A DNA stretch of 64,000 bases from an uncultured Clostridia bacterium (GCA_934130595.1 CAKOYF010000004.1:1-64000); one strand, 5' to 3'. Shown: positions 44,101 to 53,469, numbered from the stretch's first letter. Numbers and translations: made by a program. Notes: generated from the letters alone by a model not told the origin.

Positions 44101-44937
44101 TGTAATTGTAAATGTTATTGTTCCATCTCCATTGTCTACACCAGGTACTGTTGCATTAGAATTTGTTGCTTTACAAATCCATCTACCTTTTCCTGTTGTC
44201 TGCTTTACAGTTATTTCAACGACATCTTCACTATCTCTTTTGGCAATTTTAGTTTCTGGTAATTCGTCTTCTTTATAAACCTCATGAAAAATATCTTCTA
44301 CACTTCTTGTATAAAACGCATTGTCTCTTAGATATGTATAACCTGATGGCCAATAATCTCCTTTAGTTCCCTCTGGTGCATAATACACATTACACCATCC
44401 ATTTTTCCAACTCTTTTGAAGTACTGGCATATACCATACGTCTTCTCCGTTTTCTGGTACATTAACACAATCTCTATCTGCCCAAATTTTAGTATTATCT
44501 CCTCCAGCATGTGGAAGTATATATGTAGTAGCCGATGATATATCACTAGCTTTAAATCCATATTTTGCAAATATATCTTCTATGTCTTTAATTTTTACAT
44601 AATAACTGTTAGAACCAACACCTGAGGTATCTTTAGTAAGCCAATATATTGGTACATCTCTTTTTTCTACTAATTGCCATGCTTCATCTATATCTACATA
44701 AAAAGAAATAGTGCCTGTCTCAGTAGTTTCACTTTGCGTTGCTATCTCATTTTCAATGTATTCACTTACTAAAAATGGTATATTTTCACTACTACCTAAT
44801 GAATTAGTATCAATACTATCTGTGTTTCTTTGTATATTCTTTGAGAAGTGTATTCTAGTTGCGGTAATAAGAAAAAATACAACTAATGCTGCAACAACTA
44901 GATATTTTCTTGCTTTTTTGCTTACTACTCTAGACAT
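41167..44937 (-). CDS. LPXTG-anchored fibro-slime/Cna-B adhesin
   Basis: 1256 aa. An N-terminal signal/anchor helix (about 12-27) is followed by a long N region and a fibro-slime domain (about 400-610) with MTMSTSFMQPKDG and FTGDDDVWLYIDGVLTLDIGG. Several Cna-B/SpaA-type domains follow (about 620-1215), including YTVVDSNGS and the collagen-adhesin pattern YYMKETTAPDGYKANEDKVY. The sorting signal LPETG is at 1224-1228, followed by a membrane helix and KKSKAK tail. Sortase should link it to peptidoglycan. Its fibro-slime core matches that of the gene at the left edge. No sortase gene is in the window. Strong AGGAGCGAGG site before ATG 44937. Confidence 0.93.
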   Translation of the reverse strand: MSRVVSKKARKYLVVAALVVFFLITATRIHFSKNIQRNTDSIDTNSLGSSENIPFLVSEYIENEIATQSETTETGTISFYVDIDEAWQLVEKRDVPIYWLTKDTSGVGSNSYYVKIKDIEDIFAKYGFKASDISSATTYILPHAGGDNTKIWADRDCVNVPENGEDVWYMPVLQKSWKNGWCNVYYAPEGTKGDYWPSGYTYLRDNAFYTRSVEDIFHEVYKEDELPETKIAKRDSEDVVEITVKQTTGKGRWICKATNSNATVPGVDNGDGTITFTITDNTRPYQVKLLSAIKTVDTSDNIKLNLFDYTVGDASNTYREDLDSFNTGINNGHALSFAKGYTKYDGNYPSINANGNPLLGIVQKKLGSDGFPVLKDDASGESLAYLFNETPIENIKSVHSNLTHLFQYDEDTGVYSYSSEKNYAYLDLTKDKDNKNFVVYNYPATTQAHGTAFMPFSKYENINGVSAMPSYNAPLDSTNKNHYFGMTMSTSFMQPKDGVIKDQDMVFEFTGDDDVWLYIDGVLTLDIGGIHDFITGKVNFKTGEITVGGDSGYTTTIKAVMQDALGMSDDEFSGDTFKDYSTHEFKFFYLERGNWGSNCRMSFNLGTVAENSVVVTKDVKNKTENADVDYKNIEFEFQILYEGSVYANQEYKIYKDGIDTGKTGVTDKLGKFILKDRESAIFEGLNSYQTYQVKELGAYLSGYSIKIDDTKITNEDNEDLSINEVSTEDLSVKTHPSVVFENSFTKLADLNITKQVIGKENVDVDEYFTMYVELNEAPYSGAYTVVDSNGSATNKQTTDGNIQIKSGEKATIPNLLYGTKFKVKETLDSDNEWLTTYNASEKAIDLNVEDYVSGKIAGTTDVTVTNTNILESVAVSKTFLGDDEQEIENIKKNYYISVVDGDGNEVYRLILDTVNNSKDLKINVPQYHENNTYTWIIDLDNTKTYKAYEKNYTGGENTITSAKYKKSNTESTYTDYTDDGVEIQKNDNAANVLLFRNSYNKIRKDFSFAKLDENGNPLPDATFSLYTLYSNNECTNIVASSKSQEDGNVNFSQISAGTYYMKETTAPDGYKANEDKVYTIVITANGYTITDEDGNPVTSIKNELYKTTVTLKKTDMFGSVLSGAKFELYKKNADTDEYEKIKNGDNEYFVVSGLGEASFGSLLNGEYKILEVKAPDGYNKLSREILFSIRKGTVTLDNNVSGISVSGQDNVFTITVKNSKIIDLPETGGPGVYVFVVSGLAIMIIAIYNLKKSKAK

Positions 44938-45084
44938 TTCCTCGCTCCTTTGTTTTCTTTTTAAACCTCTTTACTCTATACTTTATATTTTATATCACTT
45001 ATAACGAATTATAAACAAAATTTGCTAAAACTAGCTTTTTTTCTTGCTTTCTTACAAATTTATTTCAGCAATATTACAAAAAAA

Positions 45085-45111
45085 ATAAAAGATGAAAAAA
45101 TCATCTTTTAT
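45085..45111 (-). terminator. Terminator of uvrA
   Basis: ATAAAAGATGA/TCATCTTTTAT hairpin at the end of uvrA, its stop codon being inside the right arm, with T residues on the minus strand. Confidence 0.85.
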
Positions 45112-47951
45112 TTCTTATCTAGTATTTTTTTTAAGAACTCTCCTGTATAGCTATTTTCTACTTTTGCGACCTGTTCTGGAGTACCTTGAGCAATTACTGT
45201 TCCTCCATTGTCTCCTCCATCTGGTCCTAAGTCTATAATGTTATCTGCACTTTTTATAACATCCAAATTATGCTCTATAACAAGAAGTGTATTTCCACTA
45301 TCTACTAGTCTTTGTAATATTTCTATTAATTTATGTACATCTGCCATATGAAGTCCAGTTGTTGGTTCATCTAGTATATACATAGTTTTTCCTGTTGATC
45401 TTTTTGAAAGCTCTGTAGCAAGTTTTATTCTTTGGGCTTCACCACCTGAAAGAGTGGTAGATGGCTGACCTATTTTTATATAGCCAAGTCCAACATCCAT
45501 TAGTGTTTGTAGTTTATTTTTTATAGTAGGGATGTTTTTAAAGAATTCTAGTCCTTCCTCTACTGTCATATCTAATACGTCACTTATACTTTTTCCTTTA
45601 TATTTTACTTCAAGTGTTTCTCTAGAATATCTCTTTCCTTTACATACTTCACAAGGAACGTATACATCTGGTAAGAAATTCATTTCAATCTTTATAATTC
45701 CATCTCCTGAACAAGCTTCGCATCTTCCACCAGGTATATTAAAACTAAATCTGCCTTTAGCATATCCTCTAAGTTTTGCCTCATTAGTTGATGCAAAAAT
45801 ATCTCTTATTGCATCAAACATTCCAGTATATGTAGCAGGATTAGAACGAGGTGTTCTACCAATAGGTGATTGGTCTATATTTATAACTTTATCAAAAAAT
45901 TCTAGTCCTTTTATCTTGTCACACTTACCAGGTCTTGTATAAGCTCTGTTTAAATCTCTTTCCATTGTCTTGCATATAATCTCGTTTACTAATGTAGATT
46001 TACCTGAGCCAGATACTCCTGTAACACAGTTAAATACTCCAACTGGAATTTTTACGTTTATATTTTTTAAGTTATGTTCTTTTGCACCTTTTACTTCTAA
46101 ATATCCAACTTGAGTCTTTCTTCTTTTCTTAGGTACAGGTATTTTTAATTTTCCACTTAAATATTTTCCTGTAATAGATTCCTCACAATCTAATATATCC
46201 TTAGGTTCTCCAGAAAATACTACATTTCCTCCATGAACTCCTGCTCCTGGTCCAATATCCACTATATAATCTGCTTCTCTCATTGTATCTTCATCATGTT
46301 CAACAACTATTAGTGTATTTCCTAAATCTCTCATTTTCTTTAGAGAATTTAGCAATTTTTCGTTGTCTTTTTGATGTAAACCAATACTAGGTTCATCTAA
46401 AATATATAATACTCCTGTAAGTCCAGAACCAATTTGAGTAGCAAGTCTTATTCTTTGTGATTCTCCTCCAGATAAAGTTCCAGCACTTCTAGATAGAGTT
46501 AAATATTTTAGACCAACATCTATTAAAAACTGTAACCTACTATTTAACTCTTTTACTATTTGCTCTGCTATAGTTTTATCTTTTTGGCTCATATTTTCAT
46601 ATTCTTTATTTACATATTCTCTTATATCTTCAATGTTTTTATTACATAGTTCATGAATATTAAGTTTACCTACTGTTACTGCAAGACTCTCTTTTCTAAG
46701 TCTTGCACCATCACAATATTGACAATGTGAACTAGACATGAATCCTTCATAAAAAGTCTTCATTCCTTGTGATTTTGTCTCATTAAATCTTCTTTGAAGA
46801 GTATTTACTACTCCTTCAAACTCTTCTTCAAAATCTCTTTGTAGTGTTTTAGTTACATGAGAAAATTTAATTTTTTCTCCTTTACTTCCATATAGCAATA
46901 CATCCATAAAACTTTCTGGTAAATCTTTTATTTTAGAATTTGGATTTATATTATAATGTTTGCATAGTCCTTCTAAATACATTCTGCTTATTCCATCAAC
47001 AATGCTACCAGCACCAGTCCATCCTTTTATGCAGCCATAATCTGATAGTCTTTTTTCTTTATTAGGAATTATTTTATCCGGATCAATTCTTAGTATTTCT
47101 CCTAGACCTGTACAATATGGACATGCACCAAAGGGACTATTGAAAGAAAACATTCTAGGAGTTAGCTCTTCTAAGCTTATTCCACAATCTACACATGCAT
47201 AATTTTGTGAAAAGATTTGCTCAGTATTATCATTTAAATTTGAAATTATAACTAAATTTTCAGCATATTTTAATGCTAATTCAATAGAATCTGATAATCT
47301 CTTTCTTATATCATCACGAACAACTAATCTATCTACAACAATTTCTATATTATGCTTTTTTTGTTTATCTAAAGTTGGTATTCCTTCTGATAAATCATAA
47401 GTTTCTCCATCAATTCTTGCTCTAATAAATCCATCTTTTAGAACTCTTTCAAGAACTTTTACATGTTCTCCTTTTCTTCCTCTGATGACTGGAGTCATTA
47501 CTAAAATTTTTGTACCTTCTTCATATTCTAAAATCTTATCTACAATTTCATCTACACTTTGTTTTTTTATTCTTTTACCACAGTTTGGACAATGAGGTAT
47601 TCCAACTCTAGCATATAACAATCTTAAATAATCATAAATCTCTGTAACTGTTCCAACTGTAGAACGTGGATTTTTAGATGTAGTTTTTTGATCAATTGAT
47701 ATGGCGGGTGAAAGCCCTTCTATATACTCTACATTAGGCTTTTCCATTATACCTAAAAATTGTCTAGCATATGATGATAGTGACTCTACATATCTTCTTT
47801 GTCCTTCAGCATAAATAGTATCAAAAGCTAGTGATGATTTTCCAGAACCTGATAGTCCCGTAAAAACTACTAACTTATTTCTTGGAATTTCTAAATCTAT
47901 GTTTTTTAAGTTATTCTCTTTTGCTCCTTTTATTATTAATTTATCGTTCAT
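45108..47951 (-). CDS. uvrA: UvrABC excinuclease subunit A
   Basis: 947 aa from ATG 47951, which has AAAGGTGAT upstream. A longer reading frame exists, but its first 23 codons overlap the promoter. It has two ABC modules: Walker [15 protein letters not shown] and [14 protein letters not shown], signatures [12 protein letters not shown] and [12 protein letters not shown]. Zinc-binding cysteines are present (CPNCGKR, CVDCG, CEACSG, CEVCKG). It recognises DNA damage in nucleotide excision repair and loads UvrB. It stands alone here. Confidence 0.97.
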   Translation of the reverse strand: MNDKLIIKGAKENNLKNIDLEIPRNKLVVFTGLSGSGKSSLAFDTIYAEGQRRYVESLSSYARQFLGIMEKPNVEYIEGLSPAISIDQKTTSKNPRSTVGTVTEIYDYLRLLYARVGIPHCPNCGKRIKKQSVDEIVDKILEYEEGTKILVMTPVIRGRKGEHVKVLERVLKDGFIRARIDGETYDLSEGIPTLDKQKKHNIEIVVDRLVVRDDIRKRLSDSIELALKYAENLVIISNLNDNTEQIFSQNYACVDCGISLEELTPRMFSFNSPFGACPYCTGLGEILRIDPDKIIPNKEKRLSDYGCIKGWTGAGSIVDGISRMYLEGLCKHYNINPNSKIKDLPESFMDVLLYGSKGEKIKFSHVTKTLQRDFEEEFEGVVNTLQRRFNETKSQGMKTFYEGFMSSSHCQYCDGARLRKESLAVTVGKLNIHELCNKNIEDIREYVNKEYENMSQKDKTIAEQIVKELNSRLQFLIDVGLKYLTLSRSAGTLSGGESQRIRLATQIGSGLTGVLYILDEPSIGLHQKDNEKLLNSLKKMRDLGNTLIVVEHDEDTMREADYIVDIGPGAGVHGGNVVFSGEPKDILDCEESITGKYLSGKLKIPVPKKRRKTQVGYLEVKGAKEHNLKNINVKIPVGVFNCVTGVSGSGKSTLVNEIICKTMERDLNRAYTRPGKCDKIKGLEFFDKVINIDQSPIGRTPRSNPATYTGMFDAIRDIFASTNEAKLRGYAKGRFSFNIPGGRCEACSGDGIIKIEMNFLPDVYVPCEVCKGKRYSRETLEVKYKGKSISDVLDMTVEEGLEFFKNIPTIKNKLQTLMDVGLGYIKIGQPSTTLSGGEAQRIKLATELSKRSTGKTMYILDEPTTGLHMADVHKLIEILQRLVDSGNTLLVIEHNLDVIKSADNIIDLGPDGGDNGGTVIAQGTPEQVAKVENSYTGEFLKKILDKK

Positions 47952-47976
47952 ATTATCACCTTTCAAAATCATTTGT

Positions 47977-48005
47977 ATTATATCATAGAAAAATATCATT
48001 TTCAA
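47977..48005 (-). promoter_or_regulatory. Sigma-A promoter of uvrA
   Basis: Minus strand: TTGAAA (48000-48005), 17-bp spacer, TATAAT (47977-47982). It confirms the downstream start codon. No clear LexA/DinR box (CGAAC-N4-GTTCG) is seen nearby. Confidence 0.8.
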
Positions 48006-48034
48006 TGTCAAAGAGAACAAATGTACTTTTGTTT

Positions 48035-48070
48035 AAAAAATACACCTTTAATATTATAGGTGTATTTTTT
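48035..48070. terminator. Terminator of the 48080 methyltransferase gene
   Basis: AAAAAATACACCT (48035-48047) and AGGTGTATTTTTT (48058-48070), perfect 13-bp arms, T run on the minus strand. Confidence 0.85.
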
Positions 48071-48079
48071 AATTATAAA

Positions 48080-48943
48080 CTATTTTATTTTTTTTACTAC
48101 TGTTCTCATTATGCTATCTTCTATAAAAGAGTTTGTTACTTCAAATTTATCTTCTGGAAGTAATTCTTCTATAAATGTAACAGCAGGAACATAATGCCAT
48201 TTTCCACCTGGCTTTAATGAATTAAGTATTTTCATATAGCTTAATGCATATTCAATACAATCTTGTTCATTTTGCCCTTGTGAATTTGCTTCGTTAAAAT
48301 ACTTAGTAAATGTTAAATTAGAAGTAATTAAATCATATGTGTTTTCTGGATATTCTTTTATTAGCCAATCTTCTTGCTCTAATCTATCTGTATCTTCACA
48401 TTCCATATCAATACCACTAGCATCTACTCCTTTTGAAGCTAAATATTCTACGAGTTTTCCATCTTTTCCGCATCCTACATCTAGTGATTTTCCTTTTAAT
48501 TCATCTTCTTTTACATCTAATATTTTTAATATAAATTCTGGACTATATGAAGAGCTTTCTATTTCTTCATCTTTTCTGTTTGTAAACTCATTAATAAAGT
48601 TTCTAACTTCAGTAAAGTGCTCTAAAGCTATTCTTTCATAGTCTTTATCTGGGTTAGCTATATTTTCAACTAGTTTATGATATATTTCAAGTATTTTATT
48701 GCAGTCTTTATTATTGAATTTTTTATTGTTAGTTCCTTTTACTAAGTTTGTTAAAAAGCTCTTTGAAAGCTTATCCATTACTTTAGTATATTTTTCTGTA
48801 TTCATTTCAGTTATTATTTTTTCTCTATATTGTTTTTCAAATATATCTTTATATTCTGTATTTTTTTTATTTAATATTAAATTTTCAAAACTTTTTCCTT
48901 CAAAAAAAGTTAATAAATATGTATATAATTCTTCAGTACTCAT
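48080..48943 (-). CDS. Class I SAM-dependent methyltransferase
   Basis: 287 aa. A helical, charged N-terminal half (1-140) is followed by a Rossmann methyltransferase domain: motif I LDVGCGKDGKLVEYLASKG, acidic loop GIDMECED, then YDLITSNLTFTKYF and a WHYVPAV-LPEDKFEV tail. The substrate is unknown; the long helical N-terminus could be the recognition part. Preceded by GGAGGA and followed by its own terminator. Confidence 0.8.
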   Translation of the reverse strand: MSTEELYTYLLTFFEGKSFENLILNKKNTEYKDIFEKQYREKIITEMNTEKYTKVMDKLSKSFLTNLVKGTNNKKFNNKDCNKILEIYHKLVENIANPDKDYERIALEHFTEVRNFINEFTNRKDEEIESSSYSPEFILKILDVKEDELKGKSLDVGCGKDGKLVEYLASKGVDASGIDMECEDTDRLEQEDWLIKEYPENTYDLITSNLTFTKYFNEANSQGQNEQDCIEYALSYMKILNSLKPGGKWHYVPAVTFIEELLPEDKFEVTNSFIEDSIMRTVVKKIK

Positions 48944-48998
48944 AATTCCTCCATAACACGTATAATTATTATATCACAAATTATGTAAATTTGCTACA

Positions 48999-49622
48999 CT
49001 ATTCTTCCGATTTTTGTATATTTAAATGTGGTGTAATTCCAACATAGCACACCTGCTTATCTTGATTATTTATAACGATTTTTGTAATTGATGTTTTAGG
49101 TATTTTTAGTTTCTTTTGTTTATTACTCCATTCAATATTTGAAATAATATGATATATTATATTAATTACACCAGCATGAGTAACTAGCATTAAATTTTCT
49201 ACATCGTTATTCTCATTTAAAATAGAAAAAAATGCCTCTTTAATTCTTTCATAAAACTCTTTTGGTGACTCTCCTTCTGGAAATCTCTCATCATATTCTA
49301 ATCTTGAAAAATACATATTAGGAAACTTTTTTATTGCCTCTTCATTTAGCATTCCTGCAAGTACACCATTATTGTTTTCCCTAAGCCTTTCATCATATTT
49401 TATTTTAACATTTAACTTTTCATTTATTATATCTGCAGTCATTTTTGCTCTTTTTAAATCACTTGAAATTATTCTATCTATTTTTATATCTTCTTGTTCA
49501 TTACTAAGAAAATCTGCTAATTTTTTTGCCTTTTCTATTCCAAGTTGTGTTAAAGGAAGACTACTCCAGCCTCCTCTATATCGTTCATCATCATCTCCGT
49601 GTCTTACTAAAAAAATGTTCAT
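48999..49622 (-). CDS. Histidine phosphatase family protein
   Basis: 207 aa from ATG 49622, which has AAAGGAG at normal distance; a longer frame would add 24 residues without a ribosome site. The catalytic RHG box FLVRHGDDDER is at the N-terminus. The second His lies in LMLVTHAGVINII, with acid ERFPEGESPKEF. It belongs to the phosphoglycerate-mutase-like superfamily; the substrate is unknown (small phosphomonoesters, for example). Confidence 0.88.
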   Translation of the reverse strand: MNIFLVRHGDDDERYRGGWSSLPLTQLGIEKAKKLADFLSNEQEDIKIDRIISSDLKRAKMTADIINEKLNVKIKYDERLRENNNGVLAGMLNEEAIKKFPNMYFSRLEYDERFPEGESPKEFYERIKEAFFSILNENNDVENLMLVTHAGVINIIYHIISNIEWSNKQKKLKIPKTSITKIVINNQDKQVCYVGITPHLNIQKSEE

Positions 49623-49685
49623 AATTTTCTTTTCTCCTTTAGCATATTTTAACACAAACTTTTTTATTTTTGCAATAATATAAAA

Positions 49686-49710
49686 TAAAAGCATACAATA
49701 ATGTATGCCT
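49686..49710 (-). terminator. Terminator of the GT51 gene
   Basis: GCATACA-ATAA-TGTATGC (49691-49708) with T residues following on the minus strand. Confidence 0.85.
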
Positions 49711-49718
49711 TTTAATTA

Positions 49719-50444
49719 TTATATATTTTTAGAAGTTTTTATTTCATCTATCAATTTTTTTGCCTCTTCTTTAGATAAGCAATCATTCTCCACCATAGAT
49801 TGTATTACAATAATTTGTCTTTGATATGTATATTTAGAATTATTACTTAGCTGGTATACAGATGGAGCATTAGGTATTCCTGCAAGTAATGTAGCTTCAT
49901 TTAAATCCAACTCATTTGGTTCTTTATTTAAATATCCATTACTAGCATCTTTTATTCCATAGTACCCATCTCCAAAATATATTATGTTTATATATAGCTC
50001 TAATATTTCATCTTTTGAATACATTTCTTCAAGCTGCAATGTTACAAATACTTCTGCTACTTTTCTTGCAAGCTTTTTCTTTTGAGTAAAATACATATTT
50101 TTGGCAAGCTGCTGAGTTATAGTGCTACCGCCCCCAAGTATTTTTTTGTTTTCAACATTGTTAATAAATGCTCTACCTATTGAATATAAATCTATTCCAA
50201 AATGACTTCTAAATCTTTTGTCTTCTATTGATACAACAGCATCTAAATATTCTTTTGATACATCATCAATTTTTACATAACTAGATTTAGATTGTATTTC
50301 TTTTACTTTTTCATCTATACTAACATCTTCTGTTACTTTTTTATACATCTGATATCCATCAGAAATTACATATCCTGCTAAAAACACAAGTATTACAAAT
50401 ACAATAAGTATAATTTTTCTTATTCCTTTAAACAATGATTTCAT
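49719..50444 (-). CDS. Monofunctional peptidoglycan glycosyltransferase (GT51)
   Basis: 241 aa. One N-terminal membrane helix (about 9-27) precedes a GT51 domain with the catalytic EDKRFRSHFGID (Glu) and GGGSTITQQLAKNMYF motifs, the KDEILELYINIIYFG segment, and GIPNAPSVYQ. No transpeptidase domain follows, so it polymerises lipid II glycan strands without cross-linking them, like MtgA/SgtB. It is monocistronic. Confidence 0.93.
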   Translation of the reverse strand: MKSLFKGIRKIILIVFVILVFLAGYVISDGYQMYKKVTEDVSIDEKVKEIQSKSSYVKIDDVSKEYLDAVVSIEDKRFRSHFGIDLYSIGRAFINNVENKKILGGGSTITQQLAKNMYFTQKKKLARKVAEVFVTLQLEEMYSKDEILELYINIIYFGDGYYGIKDASNGYLNKEPNELDLNEATLLAGIPNAPSVYQLSNNSKYTYQRQIIVIQSMVENDCLSKEEAKKLIDEIKTSKNI

Positions 50445-50488
50445 ATAATCACCGCCTTATACATTAATTATATCTCATGTACTAAATT

Positions 50489-50920
50489 TTAACAAGTTTT
50501 ATCTTTTCTAATTTGAACACCATCTGTATTTAAATAATAATCATGTTTAGATATTATATCTGATATACTAGTTTTAAGACTCATAACATTATAACAATTA
50601 ATTACTACAACGTCTGATTGAATAAAGCAAATATATTCATTAACTCTAGATATAAAATTCTCACTACCATTTATAACTAGTATTATATTTTCATTCACAT
50701 AGTCATTTACCACCTCTTCATTTAACCATTCCATATATATAATTTTTTTATTCATATTTTTAAAATATTTATTAACTATATTTTTTAGTTTTTCTTTTTC
50801 ACTCTTTTCATTTATATATATAACCTTTGCTTTTTCAAATTCCTTTGATATAAAATTATTCACCAAAATACAAGAATGAGTATAATTTGCTACAAAAGAG
50901 CACACCTTTATATTCTTCAT
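50489..50920 (-). CDS. Unknown 143-aa protein
   Basis: Family not recognised. It has alternating short hydrophobic strands and charged helices (NIKVCSFVANY; KVIYINEKSEK; NIILVINGSE; DVVVINCYNV), i.e. a Rossmann-like or alpha/beta look without a nucleotide motif. Five cysteines are spread through it. GAGGTG precedes the ATG. It may share a transcript with the GT51 gene, which starts 44 nt downstream. Confidence 0.7.
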   Translation of the reverse strand: MKNIKVCSFVANYTHSCILVNNFISKEFEKAKVIYINEKSEKEKLKNIVNKYFKNMNKKIIYMEWLNEEVVNDYVNENIILVINGSENFISRVNEYICFIQSDVVVINCYNVMSLKTSISDIISKHDYYLNTDGVQIRKDKTC

Positions 50921-51053
50921 ATCATCACACCTCGTGTACTATTTTAAGCCATATTTAGTGAAAATTTTGTACAATTATATGTAATGACATTATTAGATTA
51001 TTTTCTTATTTTAATATTTGAAAATTTACACAATATATTAATGGTGATACATT

Positions 51054-51278
51054 TTGAAAAAATTTTTATTAAATAAAAACATTATAAATACTTTTTTTAC
51101 AATCTCTCTATATTTATTTGTTATAGTTTCCTCTATGATGCCTAATAAATATAACATGAAAGAACTAAAACAGCTAAATACAATAATTCCTGGATTTAAT
51201 ACAGTATCTTGTGAAGATACTAAACAAGAAAAAAAATACTCTTTTAAAATTTTAGAAATAATTAATAATTTTTTATAG
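51054..51278 (+). CDS. Small exported or membrane-anchored 74-aa protein
   Basis: TTG start at 51054 with GGTGAT 5 nt upstream. It encodes a basic head MKKFLLNKN, a hydrophobic helix (TFFTISLYLFVIVSSMM) and a polar tail with one Cys. It looks like a signal peptide or single-pass anchor. No family is recognised. It lies 66 nt upstream of the DUF378 gene, same strand. Moderate support because the start is not ATG. Confidence 0.5.
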   Translation: MKKFLLNKNIINTFFTISLYLFVIVSSMMPNKYNMKELKQLNTIIPGFNTVSCEDTKQEKKYSFKILEIINNFL

Positions 51279-51315
51279 TATTGTTATATTAGCTAAATTT
51301 TTACACACACTATAA

Positions 51316-51335
51316 CTGACAAATATATTTGTCAG
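51316..51335. promoter_or_regulatory. 20-bp perfect palindrome at the DUF378 ribosome site
   Basis: CTGACAAATA followed by its exact complement TATTTGTCAG; its last two bases (AG) begin the AGGAGG site (51334-51339), and a TATAAC -10-like box overlaps its left side. It could be a repressor operator or a stem controlling translation. Confidence 0.5.
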
Positions 51336-51344
51336 GAGGTATTT

Positions 51345-51560
51345 ATGAAAACTTTATATAACATATTGCTTACCCTTGTTATAATAGGAGCAATAAACTG
51401 GGGAATATTAGGTCTTTTTAAAGTTGATCTAATAGGTTCTATGTTTGGCGGGATGACTAGTGCTATAAGTAGAATTATATTTACCTTAGTTGGAATATGT
51501 GGAATTGGTGCTATAGCACTTTATAGACCAATTAATGAAGAAGAAGTAAGTCATTCCTAA
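51345..51560 (+). CDS. DUF378-family membrane protein
   Basis: 71 aa with two membrane helices (about 5-25 and 42-62). It has the DUF378 hallmark NWGILGLFKVDLIGSMFGG between them. The family's function is unknown; it is common in Firmicutes. The ATG follows AGGAGG by 5 nt. The ribosome site abuts a perfect palindrome. Confidence 0.88.
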   Translation: MKTLYNILLTLVIIGAINWGILGLFKVDLIGSMFGGMTSAISRIIFTLVGICGIGAIALYRPINEEEVSHS

Positions 51561-51572
51561 TTGCCACAAAAA

Positions 51573-51600
51573 ACATCTAGAAAATACTATCTAGATGTTT
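51573..51600. terminator. Bidirectional terminator
   Basis: AACATCTAGA/TCTAGATGTT 10-bp perfect stem with T runs on both strands, at the convergent ends of the DUF378 and SpoU genes. Confidence 0.85.
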
Positions 51601-52396
51601 TTTTATATTTTTCGTATAGTATAATAGATGTTGCAACTCCAACATTTAATGACTCTATTTTATCTGTCATAGGTATTTTTACTAATACATCTGACATTTT
51701 CATAATTTCTTTTGATACACCATTTGCCTCATTTCCCATAACAAATGCACATTTTTCACTAACATCTATGTCTTCAATAAAGGTGTCTGTATTAAGACTA
51801 GTTGTAACAAGTTTATACCCGTATTTTTTCAAAACACTTAATTTTTGAGTACTATCTATATATATAATTTTAGTATTTAAGATTCCACCCATTGTAGACC
51901 TTAGAGTCTTTGGCGAATATATATCTGCTGTTCCTTGCGTACATATTATTATATCTGTATCAAACGCATTACAACTTCTGATTATTGTCCCCAAATTTCC
52001 TTGATCTTGAACTTTATCTAATACAATAATACTTTTAGTACTATTGCTAATTTCTTGTTCTAAGTTATATTCTGGTATTTTTAATACAATTAATACTCCT
52101 TGTGGAGTTACAGTATCTGTTACATACTTAAATATTCCCTCTTCAAACTCTAAAACTTTTATATTTTTTAGAGTTTCAATTTTTTCTATTAGCTCTTTTC
52201 CGCCATTTACATTAACTAATATAGATTTAGAATAAGCGATAAACATAATGTCTATCGCTTTTTCTTTATCTAATACTTCGTTAACAACTTTTATTCCTTC
52301 TAAATAAAAAGCTTTGTTTTTTAATCTAAACTTCTTTTCATTTAATCCTCTAACAAATTTTACATTTGCATTAGATTTACTAAAAATTGTTTCCAT
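51587..52396 (-). CDS. TrmH/SpoU-family RNA 2'-O-methyltransferase
   Basis: 269 aa. An N-terminal substrate-binding domain (about 1-95) is followed by the SPOUT knot with LDKVQDQGNLGTIIRSCNAF, MGNEANGVSKEI, and IPMTDKIESLNVGVATSI. It methylates a ribose in rRNA or tRNA using SAM; the site is not determined (RlmB- or TrmH-like). It starts 5 nt after prsA with the ribosome site GGAG in the prsA end, so it closes the ligA-mfd-prsA-spoU unit. Confidence 0.9.
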   Translation of the reverse strand: METIFSKSNANVKFVRGLNEKKFRLKNKAFYLEGIKVVNEVLDKEKAIDIMFIAYSKSILVNVNGGKELIEKIETLKNIKVLEFEEGIFKYVTDTVTPQGVLIVLKIPEYNLEQEISNSTKSIIVLDKVQDQGNLGTIIRSCNAFDTDIIICTQGTADIYSPKTLRSTMGGILNTKIIYIDSTQKLSVLKKYGYKLVTTSLNTDTFIEDIDVSEKCAFVMGNEANGVSKEIMKMSDVLVKIPMTDKIESLNVGVATSIILYEKYKKTSR

Positions 52397-52401
52397 ATTT
52401 T

Positions 52402-53454
52402 TTATTCTCCTGTTGTTGTAGTAGTTGTTGTTGTTGTGTCAGTGTTACTTGTTGAATAAGCATTTGCATCTATTGATTTAACAAACTCTTTAAATTTATC
52501 TTCATCATATTTTAAGTTTTTGTCTGTTGTTATAGTGTTAAATAGTGTGTTTGCATATTCTTCTCTTTCAGTTTCACTGTTAACTCTTCCATTTTCATTT
52601 ATTGCATTAAGTTTTATAATGTGATATCCATAAGTTGATTCTACTAATTCTGGATATACTTCTCCAACTTGCATTTTAGCAACTACATCTGAATATGCAG
52701 ATACTGTGTATCCATCCATATACATTAAGTATTTACCACCATCTGATGCTGTTGTATCTCCTGAATTTTCTTTAGCTAATGTAGCAAAATCTTCTCCTGC
52801 TAATGCTTTAGCTAATATTCCTTCAGCTTTTGTTTTTAATTCAGCTTTTTCATCATCTGTCATTGTTGTACCATCAGATTTTGTAAACTTAAATAATATG
52901 TGTGATGTATCATATTCATTCATATCTATTTCTTGGCCATCTTTATATTTTGATTTGATGTAGTTTTCAACATCTTCAGCATTTGCTTCTGAAGCTAATT
53001 TTTCAATGTATGCTTGAATAATATAATCATTGTAGTATATTTCTTTTAAAGTATCTAGACTAAATTGATAATTCTTTTTAAAGTAATCAATATATTCTTG
53101 GTTGTTGAATATTTCATCAACTTTTGCTTTATCCTCTTTTGAAAGTTTAACACCTGCAGCTTTTGCATCTGTTAAAATCATTTTATCTTGTGCAGCTTTT
53201 TGTAATATTTGTCCTGGAATTGATTCAGAATCATATCCATAAGCAGTTAAATATTGAGAAAACATTTCATAGTATACTTGATACTCTTTCTTTGTAACCT
53301 TTCCTCCATCAAAAGTTGCTATAGCGCCATTATCTTTGAATATGTATACTCCAGATATTGCTGCTACTAATACTAGTAGTATAGCAATTATTACGATAAT
53401 AACACTATTTTCATTTCCAGTTTTAAAATTTCTTGTTTTTTTAATGTCCATCAT
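52402..53454 (-). CDS. prsA: PrsA-type foldase (parvulin peptidylprolyl isomerase)
   Basis: 350 aa. An N-terminal membrane helix (about 18-40) anchors an extracellular SurA-like N domain, then a PpiC/parvulin domain at about 200-300 (DTSHILFKF, FATLAKENSGDTTASDGG, YGYHIIKLN). It lacks the lipobox Cys usual for PrsA and is membrane-anchored instead. The tail ends with nine Thr encoded by an ACA/ACT repeat. It helps exported proteins fold at the membrane surface. It lies 15 nt after mfd. Confidence 0.88.
   Translation of the reverse strand: MMDIKKTRNFKTGNENSVIIVIIAILLVLVAAISGVYIFKDNGAIATFDGGKVTKKEYQVYYEMFSQYLTAYGYDSESIPGQILQKAAQDKMILTDAKAAGVKLSKEDKAKVDEIFNNQEYIDYFKKNYQFSLDTLKEIYYNDYIIQAYIEKLASEANAEDVENYIKSKYKDGQEIDMNEYDTSHILFKFTKSDGTTMTDDEKAELKTKAEGILAKALAGEDFATLAKENSGDTTASDGGKYLMYMDGYTVSAYSDVVAKMQVGEVYPELVESTYGYHIIKLNAINENGRVNSETEREEYANTLFNTITTDKNLKYDEDKFKEFVKSIDANAYSTSNTDTTTTTTTTTGE
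52410..52436 (-). repeat. ACA/ACT trinucleotide run encoding poly-Thr
   Basis: Nine consecutive Thr codons near the 3' end of prsA. A simple-sequence tract that could vary in length by slippage without frame loss. Confidence 0.8.
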
Positions 53455-53469
53455 TTTCCATCCTTCCTC

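Noticed and set aside
44328..44570. 80-aa open frame inside the LPXTG adhesin gene
   Set aside because: Overlaps the long real gene on the same strand in another frame, without a ribosome site.
47952..48020. N-terminal extension of UvrA
   Set aside because: It covers the -10 box and leader of uvrA; the ATG at 47951 has the ribosome site and the conserved start.
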